A stretch of DNA of 64,000 bases from Symbiodinium microadriaticum (Eukaryota; Sar; Dinophyceae; Suessiales; Symbiodiniaceae). Made by a program: the position numbers and the translations under genes. Of the stretch, positions 1 to 11,327 are shown one piece after another (the stretch's first letter is position 1; every line of letters begins with the position of its first letter). The stretch lies in NCBI GenBank assembly GCA_001939145.1, contig LSRX01000456.1, positions 258,644-322,643 of the forward strand, given 5' to 3'. The notes below the pieces were generated by a model, which searched no databases, was not told the DNA's origin, and saw only the letters and a program-made list of their open reading frames with translations.

Positions 1-198
1 CTTTTTCAGGGAGGGAGGGGGAGGGAGAGGGGGGAGGACGCCATGTTCGCCGAGAAGACAGATCGAGGCAAATTTGTGGGGGGGCAAAGCCTGTTGGAGA
101 GAACGAGCGAGAGAGAGAGAGAGAGGCCTCTCAGAAAAAAAATGCGTCATCTAAACAAGGTATCCATGTGTGTGCTTCTGTGTGTGTTTTTTGCTCAG
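1..198. other. Intron at left edge with GA microsatellite
   Basis: The segment is purine-rich, with G-runs at the start and a (GA)n tract at 106-122. It ends in a pyrimidine-rich tract followed by CAG at 196-198, directly before the first recognisable STT3 codons. It is best read as the end of an STT3 intron whose upstream exons lie outside the window. Confidence 0.5.
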
Positions 199-1448
199 GA
201 TTTATCGGCCCCTTCTCGGTGAGGGTCCGGGCCCTCTTTGTGAAACACACGAAAACCGGGAACCCCTTGGTGGACTCCGTGGCCGAGCATCAACCCGGTA
301 GCCCCGACGCCTTCCTGAGATATCTCGGCCTCGTCTCCTATGTGGCGCCCTTGGGAGTTCCGGCCCTCCTCCTGGGACCCCGCAGGGATGTAGGCCTCTT
401 CCTGCTGACGCTCGGCGCCGTAAGCCTTTTCTTCTCCCTGCGCATGCGGCGCCTGGCGACTGGGATCTGGGGAGAGTTCTTTTTTTTTGTTGTGTCTTTT
501 TTTTTACGGATCCAACTCAGTACTTATGGGACCAAAACGGACCAAAAGCATATATGTCTTACTTAGGTGATTCTGATGGCTTTGCCCGCCTCGGCCCTCA
601 CAGGCTGCGCTCTGGGCCTCGCCTTCGAGCAATTGCTGGCCCGGCCCTTTTTGGGACCCGAGAAAGCCGGCTCCGGAAAGCTCTGGAACCGCGGAGCTCT
701 GCGCGTGCTTCGGCTTTGCGGTGGTTCCGTGCTCGGCTATCACCTCTGGCCAAAGGCCCAAGAGTTCCTCGAGTTCTGCGAGGACAAGGCTCGCTGGTCC
801 CTGTCGCACCCCACGATCGTCACCAAGGCCCGGAATGGGCAAATCATCGATGACTACCGAGAAGCCTACAACTGGCTCAAGGAGAACACGCCGGAAGATG
901 CTCGGGTGATGGCCTGGTGGGACTACGGCTACCAAATTGCTGGGATCGCCAACAGAACGACCATAGCTGATGGAAACACCTGGAACCACGAACACATCGC
1001 CCTGCTGGGCTTGTGCCTTTCTTCTCCAGTGCCTGAGGCCCATGCCATTGCCCGGCATTTAGCCGACTATGCCCTGGTTTGGGCCGGGGGTGGTGGGAAG
1101 GATGATGTAGGTAAGTCCAAACACATGGCCCGCATCGCCAACTCCGTCTACAAGGGTCATTGTGCCGAGGAGGATTGCGACGCCTACGGTATCTTCCCGG
1201 ACGGCCGGCCGAGCAAGATGATGAAAGCCTCCTTGGTCTACGGCCTTTGCGGCCGAACTGAACTGGACTCCAAGCTCTTCGAGGAGGTCTACTTCAGCAA
1301 GAACCGGCGCGTTCGCATTCTGAAGGTGCACCAGGTAGCGCTGGAGTCCCGCGCCTGGGCCGCAGACCCCAAACACCGCCTCTGCGATGCGCCGGGGAGC
1401 TGGTACTGTCCGGGCACCTACCCTCCCGGTCTTGAGGCCAGGGCTTAG
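199..1448 (+). CDS. STT3: Oligosaccharyltransferase catalytic subunit STT3, C-terminal part (2 exons)
   Basis: STT3 transfers the lipid-linked oligosaccharide to Asn in N-glycosylation sequons in the ER lumen. The first visible exon (199-455) has the STT3 signature NPLVDSVAEHQP followed by hydrophobic helices. The second (567-1448) has the WWDYGYQI motif (WWDYG at 915-929), which recognises the sequon +2 residue, then NTWNHEHIA and the KSKHMARI stretch, and ends at a TAG. Joining 455 to 567 restores a continuous transmembrane helix (RMRRL then VILMALPASALTG) and keeps codon phase. The intron 456-566 starts with GC and ends with AG. The N-terminal part, with the DxD metal-binding motifs, lies to the left of the window. 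The + strand orientation matches all other genes here. The C-terminus is short but ends naturally. The alternative of a pseudogene is unlikely, because both exons are clean and all visible motifs are kept. Confidence 0.9.
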
Positions 1449-1876
1449 GGAAGCCGAGATCCAACAACCTAGAGGCCGCGAGGACCACATATAGCAGAGA
1501 GAAAGAAACATTGGGGGCACATGGAAGAGGGCGAGGGACAAACTCAAAGAAGCTCAAGCTCGTCACAGGAGAATTGTGGGTGCCCGTCCCCTTGCATGCC
1601 CCATCCCTCCGACTGAGTTCACGTTGCTGTTGCCGCGTTGCTCCCGTTTCCTCTGGGGTTCTTTTGGGAGGCTCTCTTCAAGAAGGCCTCTGGGAGCTCG
1701 GAGGCGGCCCAATACCAAGCGGCCTACGAAGCGCGCGTGCAGGAGCAGCTCCTGGAAAGGCCTCTGCCCAACGGAGAAGGTTCCTGAGCACGCAGCCTGC
1801 GTTGCCATGCAAACAGGCCTATAACTACAGATAGGATGTGATGATAATCCACTTAATATGTGCTGAATATTGAATA
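1449..1876. other. Intergenic region, no gene seen
   Basis: Short open frames exist on both strands but none resembles a known protein, and none continues across plausible splice sites. This is probably the STT3 3' UTR plus spacer before the CVNH gene. Confidence 0.5.
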
Positions 1877-2578
1877 ATGACTATGGTTGAGGGCAGAAGG
1901 AGCCAGAACCCAGGATTGCCAGAGGGAAGCTTCTTGGACTCCTGCCGTGGCTGTCGCATCACAGAGAGGGGACTCCTCACCTGCAGTCACTGCCGGCAAC
2001 CCGGATCGCCCTCCGCAAGCTCCTCTCTGGACTTGGCCAGGTGCTGGATTCCGCAGGTCAACAACATCCACGGCCAGTTGCAGTGTGAGCCGAAGCCCAA
2101 CGATGTGGGCATTCCGCCTGGTGGATATCAGCAGTCCTGCAAAGGCTGTGCGCTGAGCAAAGGGCTGCTGGAATGCAGCCACTGCTCCACGGCATCAGGA
2201 AAGCAGGTGCCCTCGGCCTTTCCGCTGGAGGCCTGCCCTGCACCGGCATCTCTGGACAACGACAATGGAAAGCTGGCCTGCCAGGGCCTCCCCAACGAGT
2301 TTGGCATCCCCGAAGGGCCCTACTTAAAGTCCTGCCAGGGCTGCCAAGTCCAAAAAGCTGAGCTCAGCTGCAAGCTCTGCCGCCGAGCCGATGGGCAGCA
2401 GGTCGCGGCTGCCTTTTCCGACGTGGCCCGATGCCCCTTCCCGGCGAAGCTCGACAACCAGGACGGTCGCCTGCAGTGCATCGCAGCGAAAAAGGGCGAC
2501 CGAATCATCCTTGAGCTGTGCATTTTCGGGTGTCGTGTGTGTGACACGGTGCTTCTCTGTAAAAGATCTAAATACTAA
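1877..2578 (+). CDS. Tandem CVNH (cyanovirin-N homology) domain protein
   Basis: The 233-codon frame contains three repeats of the CVNH pattern: Gly-x-Phe/Tyr-x-x-Ser-Cys-x-Gly-Cys, then a Leu-x-Cys-x-x-Cys core, then an Asn-x-x-Gly-x-Leu-x-Cys end. Approximate spans are residues 15-70, 77-138 and 142-202; each repeat opens with an SCRGC, SCKGC or SCQGC motif. CVNH domains are small beta-sheet sugar-binding modules that in other proteins bind high-mannose glycans; here sugar binding is an inference. No secretion signal is visible, so the true start may lie in an upstream exon, and the last ~30 residues past the third repeat look non-homologous and may be intron read-through. Proteins with tandem CVNH-like repeats are common in dinoflagellate genomes. 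The frame choice is secure from the regular Cys spacing; the exact ends are not. Confidence 0.75.
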   Translation: MTMVEGRRSQNPGLPEGSFLDSCRGCRITERGLLTCSHCRQPGSPSASSSLDLARCWIPQVNNIHGQLQCEPKPNDVGIPPGGYQQSCKGCALSKGLLECSHCSTASGKQVPSAFPLEACPAPASLDNDNGKLACQGLPNEFGIPEGPYLKSCQGCQVQKAELSCKLCRRADGQQVAAAFSDVARCPFPAKLDNQDGRLQCIAAKKGDRIILELCIFGCRVCDTVLLCKRSKY

Positions 2579-2619
2579 AGCTACGTATTACGTATGCCTT
2601 TGGTTTGGGTGCGCAGAAC

Positions 2620-2976
2620 TTCGGGGCCTTCTCCACGCTGCTCGCGGCCGTGGACTCCTCAATGACGCCCGAGGCTCAGAGCTGCTGCTAAAGGGTTTCT
2701 CTACAGGACCTCCGGTCCTGCCGCTGCCTCTCGGCCGAGGTCGCCGGACATCAGCCGACTCTGGCGAGAAGCTCAGCGAGTCGAAGCCAACAAAGGGCCC
2801 CAAGAGCGATTAAGCAGCTGCAAGAGGTGCGTCCTGGAGAAGGATGATCAAGCGGCGCAAAGCCAAGAAGAAGCAACAGATTTGACAACGTGCATATGAC
2901 GGTGAGACCCTTGTGTGACGCAGCATCCGCCTCTCCTCAGGATGAGCCCCTGGTGCGCATCGAGGTCTCGGTCTGA
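2620..2976 (+). CDS. Unassigned exon-like segments
   Basis: I do not recognise the product. Three stretches look like exons. About 2620-2690 encodes a short acidic/hydrophobic peptide and opens after CAG. 2708-2899 is open and encodes a charged, helix-prone peptide (Arg/Glu/Gln/Lys-rich). 2941-2976 follows CTCCTCAG and encodes a short peptide ending in TGA. They could be the 3' end of the CVNH gene or a separate small gene. Support is only codon-like composition and acceptor-like AG sites. Confidence 0.25.
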
Positions 2977-4466
2977 AGCTTTTCTCAGCGCCGCCAGAGC
3001 CACCCCCCTGTACCCAGACTTCCAGGAGCTGCTTCGTTGGATGGGAGCTGCCTAGGCTCCTAAAGGGCTCCTAGAGGGCTTGCGGCTGAGTGTAGCGGTG
3101 TGAAGATAACAGACGCCTTCGTACTGTATGATGCAGGCATCACGGATTCCGAGAGTCTGCCCCCCTTTGCTTTGGCTGAGCGAAGCACGCCGGGCCAAGC
3201 GATAACGAACCTCGAGTGTCCCAAAGCTGGACCTAAACTGATTGCAAGAGCAGCCTGCCGGAAGCTGACACGACCAGGGGGCGCTCTTGAAGGTTGCTTG
3301 GATGTTCAGTTGAGGCTTTGAAAGAATCAGTCAGAAATTTTCAACCTCAATACAGCGTGTGTACTCGGTTGTCCTGAAGCCCTTGTCGTATTCTGAATTA
3401 AGCTATACTATGGTGCTTGCGAAGTATCGTTCCAAAACTACCATTTGCCGGTGCGGGGGTTCCAACAATACAACACGCCTATAAGATTACGCGAAAGGTG
3501 CGTGAATGTGTTTGGAAGTCGATGGCCCTTCTGTCTTCAACCGCCATGTCCTTGAGTCTTTTCCAAGGGCAGCCGGGCAGCCTGTCCTCCCTAACGAGAC
3601 CCAGGCATTCCCAGTGCCATCAGCTCCGGAGACTGGATCAAATTGAAACATATTGAAACGTGTGTGTGCTTCCGTGTATATACTGCATGCATACTTCCGT
3701 ACGAGAAGCATGTGAGGCAGCCAAACAGGAAAAGGTGTAGTTCGTATCGCACTCGAAGGGCGCGAAAAAGTTGCGAAAGAAGGGTTTCCGCGTGAAGGAC
3801 TATCGGAGAGCTCCCATCTCCTCTCAGCTGTGTTCTTCTTGATTCTTGTGCACAGCACGTGTATCGGCAAGCCAAAGAGACGCATGACGCACAATCTTAC
3901 TGTATCGGGAGCAATGCCTGGTTGGGTGTGTGCTGTAAACGTTAAACCTAAACCCAAACAAACCCTAAACCCCTATAAACCCCTGAACCCCTAAACCCTA
4001 AGCCAAGATGGCGCAGTTGCGTGCCTTCGTGTCTGGGTCGGCTCGAGCTTGACACTTGCAGAGGCTCTCAAAAGTGCGTGTGGCACTCATTGCATGGGCT
4101 CTTTCGGATTTCCGGTGCAATTCCACAGAGCGAAGGTCACAGCTTGAGCGCGCAGCACCCTCAGATGACTTGGTGCGCGTGGTCCGTGTGAAAATTGACA
4201 GGAAGATCTCAGCAGCCGCAGTGGGCTCAAGTCAACTCGGCTACTGTAGCGTGCCGAGGCAGCCACAGCAGCCAAGCAGTAAAGTCTGAGCTGTCAGGCC
4301 ATGGAAGGATGTGAGAGATCCTTGGTCCCGCGTTGGGGCCTACATGCTTCGACATGTCGTCTTCACTGGTTGCTTTCACCCTCTCTCTGGCTGCAGCCCG
4401 ACATGTTGCTTCGAACGGCATATTCAGGCATATTCGTTGCAAGTATACTCAGACTAGCTGCACTGA
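2977..4466. other. Intergenic region
   Basis: Apart from the telomere-like array near 3.95 kb, I see no coding signal. Open frames are short, lack homology-like patterns and are not supported by splice contexts. Confidence 0.45.
3941..4003. repeat. Interstitial telomere-like array (CCCTAAA type)
   Basis: Degenerate units of CCCTAAA, with variants such as CCCCTATAAA and CCCCTGAA, repeat about eight times, C-rich strand on +. TTTAGGG is the plant-type telomere unit and is reported for dinoflagellates. An internal location means an interstitial relic and not a chromosome end. Confidence 0.7.
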
Positions 4467-7060
4467 AGGAACCAGAAAGCAGGAAACCATTCCGACTCGG
4501 CTGCCCAGGACACCGTCGCCAAGAAGTCCAAGCCGGTCCGAGTCAATACAGTTTGGCGGCTACTGCGGAGGCTGCAGCAACGGCGCTGCGACGTGACTCC
4601 GGCAGAGGCTCAGCAGGCAGCCCGGTGTTCGCGGGCCTTGCTCTTGCATTGCCACGCCCGGCTGCATTTCGTTTCAGCTGCTGTGCTGCAGGTACTCGCA
4701 TCCTTCCAGAAGTCCCAGCAATGGCAACATGCGATACATGTCCTCCGTTCCCTTCAGTGTGCAGACAGCATCAACTACGGTGCCGTCCTCAATGCTTGTG
4801 CCAGATGCAGCAGATGGGTTGCTGCGTCGGCCCTGGCTTTGAACTTGAAGCAGCTGGGACTGGAAGCGAATGCGATCCTGGAGAACACGCTGATCGACAG
4901 CTTTGCACCACTCTCTTCTTGGGAGAGGCCGCTAGAGAAACTCATGGAGATGCGGCAGCAAGGAATTCGCTACAATCGTGCAAGCTTTGGGTCTGCATTT
5001 GCCGGCTCCTCTTGGCAGCAGGTGATGGCGATGCTGAGACTCGCGACAGGACTCGACCTGCGGCCAGATGTGATCACTTTGGGTTCAGCTTTGAACTCGC
5101 TTTCCGAGAGCTGGACAATGTGCCTACGCTTCCTCCTGCGCATGAGAAGTTCCGCCTCCCGACCCAACAATGTATGCCTCACATCTGCGATGGGCTCCTG
5201 TGAAAACTGGCAGCGTGCGCTGGCGATAAGCCGCTTGCCTGCCTTTTGGTGCCGGCTATGTCAGGACATGTCTGCAAGTTGTTTCCGTTGGATTTGTGAT
5301 GCTTGTCCGGAGACAGTTTACTGACTTCAGGGGTTCTTGGTATTTTGAAAGGGACGCTGGGGGGGGGAGGGGGTGGCCACTGAAGGATTCCATGATTCCT
5401 CAGCTTGTCCCCCTTGTCTCCTTCCGTTTTTCTTTACTGTAGGGCAGGGTAGCTGACTGTAGCAATCTGTCAGCCGGTCAGGTTCCCGCCACAGAGCTGG
5501 ACTGGACGACGTTGGCTTAAGTTCTTTAATTCTGGCGTGCCAAGCCGCGTGGCAGACGGGGGTTCAACTTCTGGTGGATGCAGGCAAGTGTCCGCGAAAC
5601 GAGCATTGGGACGAGGGCGCGCCTTTGGGGGGATGCGTGCAGGCGTGCTCCCGGCAAAGGCAGTGGGAGACTTCGCAGCAGTTGCTGTCAGTCATGCAGC
5701 ACTTCTCGCTGCGCAAGGATCTCTCTGCCTACGCTGCTGCTTTGCCGGTCGCCCTCACGTCCGTCTGGTTTGCAGTCGTGCAGGCTGTGCAAGATGCCAG
5801 AAGCTCCTTTGCCTGCAGCGAAGAAAGATTTTCTTGATGGTGATCAGCTTTATAAACCAATTGGAGCCTCAATCGTCCTCCAAAAATATGGAGCGAGTTT
5901 AGCGGCTTGGCCGACCAGCGCAGCGCAACCGCGAGCAACGCGAGTACGTGCCAGAGTAAGGCAGCGGCTTCTCGTCAGAGCGCATGGGCAGCTGGTCTTC
6001 CATACTGGTGGCTTTCCGAGACCTGGGCGCCGAAGGATCCTGGAGCATAGCCCTCTCGAGCGTTGACGCATTGAATCGGGGGATGTTGCCCTCGGATTGC
6101 AGAAGGAGTCTTGCCCAAGGCCTCTGCGAGCAAAGTTGCTGGTCGCTTGCCCTGGCCCTGGCGACTGCCGCTCCCGCCGCTCCCGGCATTCCGAGCCTAT
6201 GCAACGCTGCTTTGTCTGCCTGCCGAGCCGGTGGAAACTACGAAGTGGGCCGGAGCTTGCTGGAGCGCGTCGGGACGGGCTCCAGCTCGGAGAGCCTCAC
6301 CGTCAGCTTCAACCTCCTCTTGAAGATCTGCGAAAGAGAGCTCTGGCGGGAGGCCTTGGACCTCCTCTCAGAGATGTCCTCCTTGCAGCTCAGGAAGACG
6401 GAAGCGACTTGGACGGCGGCCACTGGCGCTTTCCAAGGCGACCACTGGCCCTGGGCCTTGCAGGCCTTGTGCTTTGCAGGGGAGCTAGCAGAGTCGGTCC
6501 CCGTCCGAACGGCCGTGATCCAGGCCTTGGGAACCGGCTCGCAGTGGCAATGGGCTCTGCTTCAGCTCTCTGAGATGCCAAATCCTGACCTGAAGGCCTA
6601 CGGTGCTGCGCTGACAGCCTGCGAAAGAGGCTGCGAATGGCAGAGGGCTCTCCTTCTCTTCCAGTTGGCTCAGAAGCTGCACTCGGCCGACCTCCTCCTC
6701 TTCAATGCCGCCATCAGCGCCACGGACAAAGCGGGAAACTGGAGACTGGCTCTGGCGCTGATGATGGAACTCGAGGCAGCGCTAGAGCCTGATGAGATCA
6801 CGCTAAGTGCTGTGATCAGTGCCTGCTCCAGAGCGGCCCGGTGGCAGTGGGCGCTGGCGTTTCTGGCCTCGCTTCCCTCAAGAAGTATACCAGCTAGTTC
6901 TATCGCTCTCAACTCTGCGATCAGTGCATGCGAGAGGGGCTCTCAGTGGATCCGGGCTCTGGTACTGCTTGAGGACATGCTCAGGGAAAGCCTGCCGGTC
7001 GACGAAATCACCTTCAATTCAGCGATCAGTGCATGCGAAAAGGGAGAGCTGAGAACCTAG
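4467..7060 (+). CDS. Pentatricopeptide repeat (PPR) protein A, multi-exon
   Basis: Organellar RNA-binding PPR proteins are built of ~35-residue helical hairpins. Three open segments carry the repeat pattern: 4467-about 5260, about 5560-5750, and about 5960-7060. The last has some ten repeats with recurring signatures such as FNSAISACEKG, LNSAISACERGSQW and AYGAALTACERG, and Trp-x-x-Ala-Leu at regular spacing. The first segment opens after a TGA at 4464-4466 without ATG, so its true start is in an upstream exon or at an acceptor near 4470. The middle segment (QACSRQRQWETSQQLL) is in a different frame, so introns separate the pieces. The frame ends in TAG at 7058-7060 in mid-repeat, which suggests either a donor just upstream or a truncated protein. 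Repeats are of a P-type-like dinoflagellate form; no DYW, E or SMR domain is seen. The target RNA cannot be inferred. Confidence 0.75.
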
Positions 7061-7462
7061 CGACAGCTGCGCGCTGGCCGCTCAGCGCTAAAATTTAAAT
7101 GGTCTGGGGAGAAAAAGACACCCCTGCCGCCTCGGTGCCAGTCTCGGACTCTTCTAAGCGACTGCAGTGGCGAGCCATCCTCTGCAAGCAAGACGGCTTA
7201 GCGGCTCACCGGAGTCTGAGCTAAGGTCGAGCCTGCGAAGATGTCCAGGCGGTCCAATATAATGCCTTAAGGAGAGCATTCGAGACAGCATTTGCTGGCC
7301 AGGTGCTTGTTGGCGTAACATGCTCCCTGCGGATGGAGAATCTGTCGAGGACTTAGATGTTATATTTCTGCACAGAAATGCAGCTTCGAATCACGCAAGA
7401 TCGCGTAAGGATTCTTTCTGTGTACATCAGTTTGGTCTGTCGGACGCATCAAGCGATTCAGG

Positions 7463-7754
7463 ATGTCTATGTTTGGGGCGGAGAATCTGGATCCGGCCAG
7501 CATTAACGCGCAGCAGGTGATCATCCGCGAAATCTTCAGGCTACACGCCTGCGACGAGACATGCGATGCGGATCGGCATGCTCCAGTCACCATGTTCAGG
7601 TCTGCGGAGGGGGAAAGAGCCCTCACACTCGGCCACGTGCTGAAGGTGCGTGCAGAACTGCGGTATTAGTGAGCTTAGGTTGCATCTTTCTCTGCTAGTT
7701 CTTCAGGTCTACGACACCACGATTGCCAAGCACGGAATCTGCGCCGCCTGCTTG
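7463..7754 (+). CDS. Unrecognised exon pair
   Basis: Two adjoining exons look real, but I do not recognise the protein. Exon 7463-7645 (61 codons) ends at a GTGCGT donor in phase 0. Exon 7707-7754 (16 codons) lies between TTCTTCAG and a GTGAGT donor, also phase 0. The predicted peptide is rich in Cys and His (HACDETCDADRH, then KHGICAACL), so metal binding is possible. The remaining 7061-8387 has no other coding signal that I can defend. It may belong to an independent gene between the two PPR genes. Confidence 0.35.
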
Positions 7755-8387
7755 GTGAGTGTTGCCTGCCGTGTGGCTTGAGTCGCTTCCTTGTCGCCCT
7801 TCGCCCTTTCTATCGGGGCTCCAGCCTCAGCATAGAACAGTCCGGCACAGGACTGAGTTTGGAGAGAAAGTCGGCAACAGGCGAGGTTTTATTCAGCAAC
7901 ATCTCCCGGAACCGGAGAGCGATATCAGTAGAACGCTGTTAGCAGAGTCCGGCTCCCATGGACTGCCGGGCACTGGTTGGTGAAGCATGGTGGCGAAGCA
8001 CAAGCGCTTTCTTGATCTTGAGGCCCGCGATTCTGCAAAGCCTGAACTTATATTATAGCGCTAAAAATTTACAGCGCTGTATAATTTTCTCAGGGACGGA
8101 GATATATTGCTTCCAGGCGCCCCTCTAGTTCAACCAACCGCAGGCTTCAGGATTACTCGGCCTGCACGTTCTCCTCATGATTCAGGGAGGTCTTGTCTCT
8201 GCATGCCTTCGCACCCGCAGGGCGCTGGCGACAGGATGTGTCGACACCCGAAGCACGCAACTGTCTACCTCAAGGATCACGCCAAGACCGCCAGTGTCAA
8301 ATCTACCACCGAAGCCGCTCAGCCAAAGGATCGAGACTCGAGATCCACACACAACCTGTCTGCAAGCAAGTCAAGAGCAAATAAGAG

Positions 8388-10988
8388 TTGCAGGTCCTGG
8401 GGAAGATGACACCTGTCTGCATGAAGCTCTGTGCTGACTGTGATCTCCTTTATCTCAATGTTCACACGCAAGACAATCTGCTGTCCAAGGCGCCGGCAGC
8501 AGCTGGAAGTGTGCGGAGCTCAGAGAAGGACTGCAAAGAGAGGTCAGAAGCGCCTGACGCGGCGGAGCGGCCGAGGAATGTGATGCACTTCAACGCAGCC
8601 ATGTCCGCACGCAACGGGCGGCGCAAGGGCAAGCGGGATTCGGATGCCTCTGCTGATTGGGCTGCAGCGGTGCAACTCTTTGACCGCATGCAGCAGGAAG
8701 ATGTGCTTCCAAGTCTCATCAGCTTCAACCAGCTCATCTCCTGGCTCTCCGAGAGATGGCAGAGGGCCCTAAGAGCGCTGGTTGATGCACCGGAGGAGGC
8801 CAGAAGAAGCAGGAGCAGCCTGAATGCCGCGATGTCTGCCTGTGCTCGCGGGCGTCTTTGGACTTCGGCCTTGCAGTTCTTCCTGTCTGCGCCGTCTGCG
8901 CCCCCAGACCAAGTGAGCCTCGGAGCGGCGATCTTGGCCTGCGAGGAGCAGTGGCAGATGGCCGCCGCGCTGCTTCTTCACTTACCGGACCTACCGATGC
9001 ATCGAGGGCTCTATCCAGATGTCATAGCCTGCACTTCTCTGATTCGTGCCTGTGGAAGTTGTGAACAGTGGCAGATGGCTCTGGCAGTCTTGGCTGAGAT
9101 GGATGGGAGAGTGAGGCCCAATGAATTCACCTTTGGCGCCGTGATCACTGCTTGTGCAAACGGGAGTCAGTGGTCCACCGCATTACACATGCTGAGTGTC
9201 CTGATGGAGCAGAGACTCCTCGTGAACGAAATCATCTGCAGCGCGGCCATCAGCGCCTGCAGCAAAGCCGGCTGCTTGGCGAAAACTGTGTTACAGTAGT
9301 CTCATGGTTGTGATTCCAAGCTCTTCTCGGGTAGGGACACATCCACAATTAGTGCACCCACGTGACCCAGCCCGCTGCAGATGGCACAGCCAGTGCGGGA
9401 CGCCTTCTTTTATATGGAGACGGCACGCGAACTATAGGCTTCAGAAGTGAAAGCACCTTTCGCGAGTGTCCTAGTGGTCCGAGCGTGCACAAAGATCGAG
9501 CATCCGAGGCTGCTGGGAAGCCGCCCTCTCCTTGCTCTCCACGTTCCGGCCGAGGAGTCTTCGGCTGGATAACCTGTCCTACAACCCCACAATTGCAGCC
9601 TGTGGCTCCGAAGCTTGGGAGCTGGCCTTGTTGCTGCTGCAAGGGATGCCCAGCCACTCCTTGCGTTCGGATCCATACACAGAGACGGCGGCGATTCCGG
9701 CCCTGGCCCAGTCCTGGCCACGCGCCCTGGCACTGGGCCACCTCCCAACAGGGGCGCCCTGGGAGCAGGCGCTTCAGAGCCTGGAGCTTTGCAGTGCGGG
9801 AGGAAGGCTCCGCGCCTTGGAGGCTGCGCTGCTCGGCGCCGTCTCCGCCTCCAAGGAGAGCGCTTTCTCAGTCTCCGTGTCCGGGCCAGCCTGGCGCAGG
9901 GCCTTGGCCATGTTCTGCCTGTGCTGCCCCGGCCTGCGGCGCAGCTGCGCAAGCTTCGCAAACGTCGCCGGGCTCCGCGAGTGGCCGCAATCCCTTCACA
10001 TTGCAGAGCGGATGGGTCAGGCCGGGATCCCTTCTTCGATGGTTGTACAGAGCTCCGTCATGGGCTCCGTGGGTGCGGAAAGTGCAAGGTGGCGGCTGTC
10101 ACTTTCCATTTTTCATCGGTTGAGTCGAGATGTTCAGGCTGACGTGGTAGCCTTCTGTGTCATGTCCACTAGCTTTGGGGAAGCCAGTGAGTGGGGGAAA
10201 TCCTTGCTCTTGCATGGCGAGCAGATGCACCAGTTGGTGACTTTTCGGACAAGCCTTACAGCATGCGAGAGGGGCTCGCAATGGCAGTGCGGACTTCATG
10301 TTCTCGAGGCTTCGCAGGCGGCCGGCTTTCGCGACGCCAACAGCGACCAGGCAGCCAATGAACTTCTCTATCTATCTATATCTATATCTATATCTATATC
10401 TATATCTATATCTATATCTATCTATATCTATATCTATCTATATATATATATATACATATATTAACGTTCGATTATTATACCCAGGTAATGGTTAAAGCTT
10501 CCACTCTTCTTCCAGAACTTGACTCTCTCACTGAGGTTGCAGCGCCGCAATCAGTGCCTGCGAGAACTGCGGGGAGTGGGAGGTCGCCATGGAGCTGCTT
10601 CATACGATGTTTCGACAGGAACTCCGGCCTGATAGCTTCACCCTCAGCGCAACCATTTCTGCCTGTGCTACTTCTGGCAACTGGCAGCTGGCCGTAGACT
10701 TGTTGAAGTGCATGGATGACTGGCGAATTCCTGCAAATGGGATCTGCTTGACTGCGGCCATCAGTGCTTGCCGTTCCTCTGCCCAGTGGCAGTTGGCATG
10801 TGATTTACTTCAGAGAGTTGCGTTGCACGATTTCGTTTTTGATGAGCTTGCTTGCACAGCTAGCATGGGCGCATGTGGGCAAGCTAGCCAGTGGCAGCGT
10901 GCTACGCAGCTTCTGCCCTGGCTGCAGGGCTACTGCCTGCAACAGTCTGAATTCGTCTTCGGAGCTGCAGTTGGCGCTTGCGCCAAGG
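8388..10988 (+). CDS. Pentatricopeptide repeat (PPR) protein B, at least 3 exons
   Basis: Exons 8388-9270, 9509-10342 and 10536-10988 join in phase into one PPR protein. The first junction restores SACSKAG-CWEAALSLL and the second GFRDANS-CSAAISACE, each a perfect continuation of the repeat. Both introns (9271-9508, 10343-10535) start with GC and end with AG. Repeats show Phe/Asn-x-Ala-Ile-Ser-Ala-Cys and Gln-Trp-x-x-Ala signatures at ~35-residue spacing, for example ACATSGNWQLAVDLL and ACGQASQWQRATQLL. The first ATG at 8388 precedes ~65 residues without repeats, which could be a transit peptide region. The 3' end is uncertain: after the GT donor at 10989 a further exon near 11091-11197 may follow. 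PPR proteins bind organellar RNA; which RNA is unknown. It is separate from PPR protein A because the repeat phase does not join across 7.06-8.4 kb. Confidence 0.75.
10367..10456. repeat. (TATATC)n/(TA)n microsatellite in PPR intron
   Basis: About 90 bases of TATATC/TATC/TA units. It lies wholly inside the 193-base GC-AG intron of PPR protein B. Confidence 0.95.
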
Positions 10989-11327
10989 GTCAAGCAAGTG
11001 CCTTTTCAGCCACTGGTCACGAAAAAACACCAAATACTTGCAGGTGTCCCTTTAAAAAATCCGCTTCCTTGCCACAACACTTTGCCGCAGGCCACGGACC
11101 TCGCCGGGATTCAGATCTACCGGGCTTTGCTGCAGCCCGCTTCTCAGCATCCGACGCGAAGTCGCCAGCAGCTGCCCTTTGGTTCAGGTGGGGCAGAAAG
11201 GATACAGGGAAGCCTCAAGCGAATGCACGCACGCCGCTGGAACCCATCTTGCCGGATGCGGTTTGTGGGCGTGGTCCCGAGTCGCGGCCCTTGCGGCCTG
11301 ATGATCCCTTGAAGCCAAGCCGTCCAT

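Noticed and set aside
7061..8387. Joining PPR proteins A and B into one gene
   Set aside because: The repeat at the end of A and the first repeat of B do not complete each other in any phase, and unrelated exons lie between.
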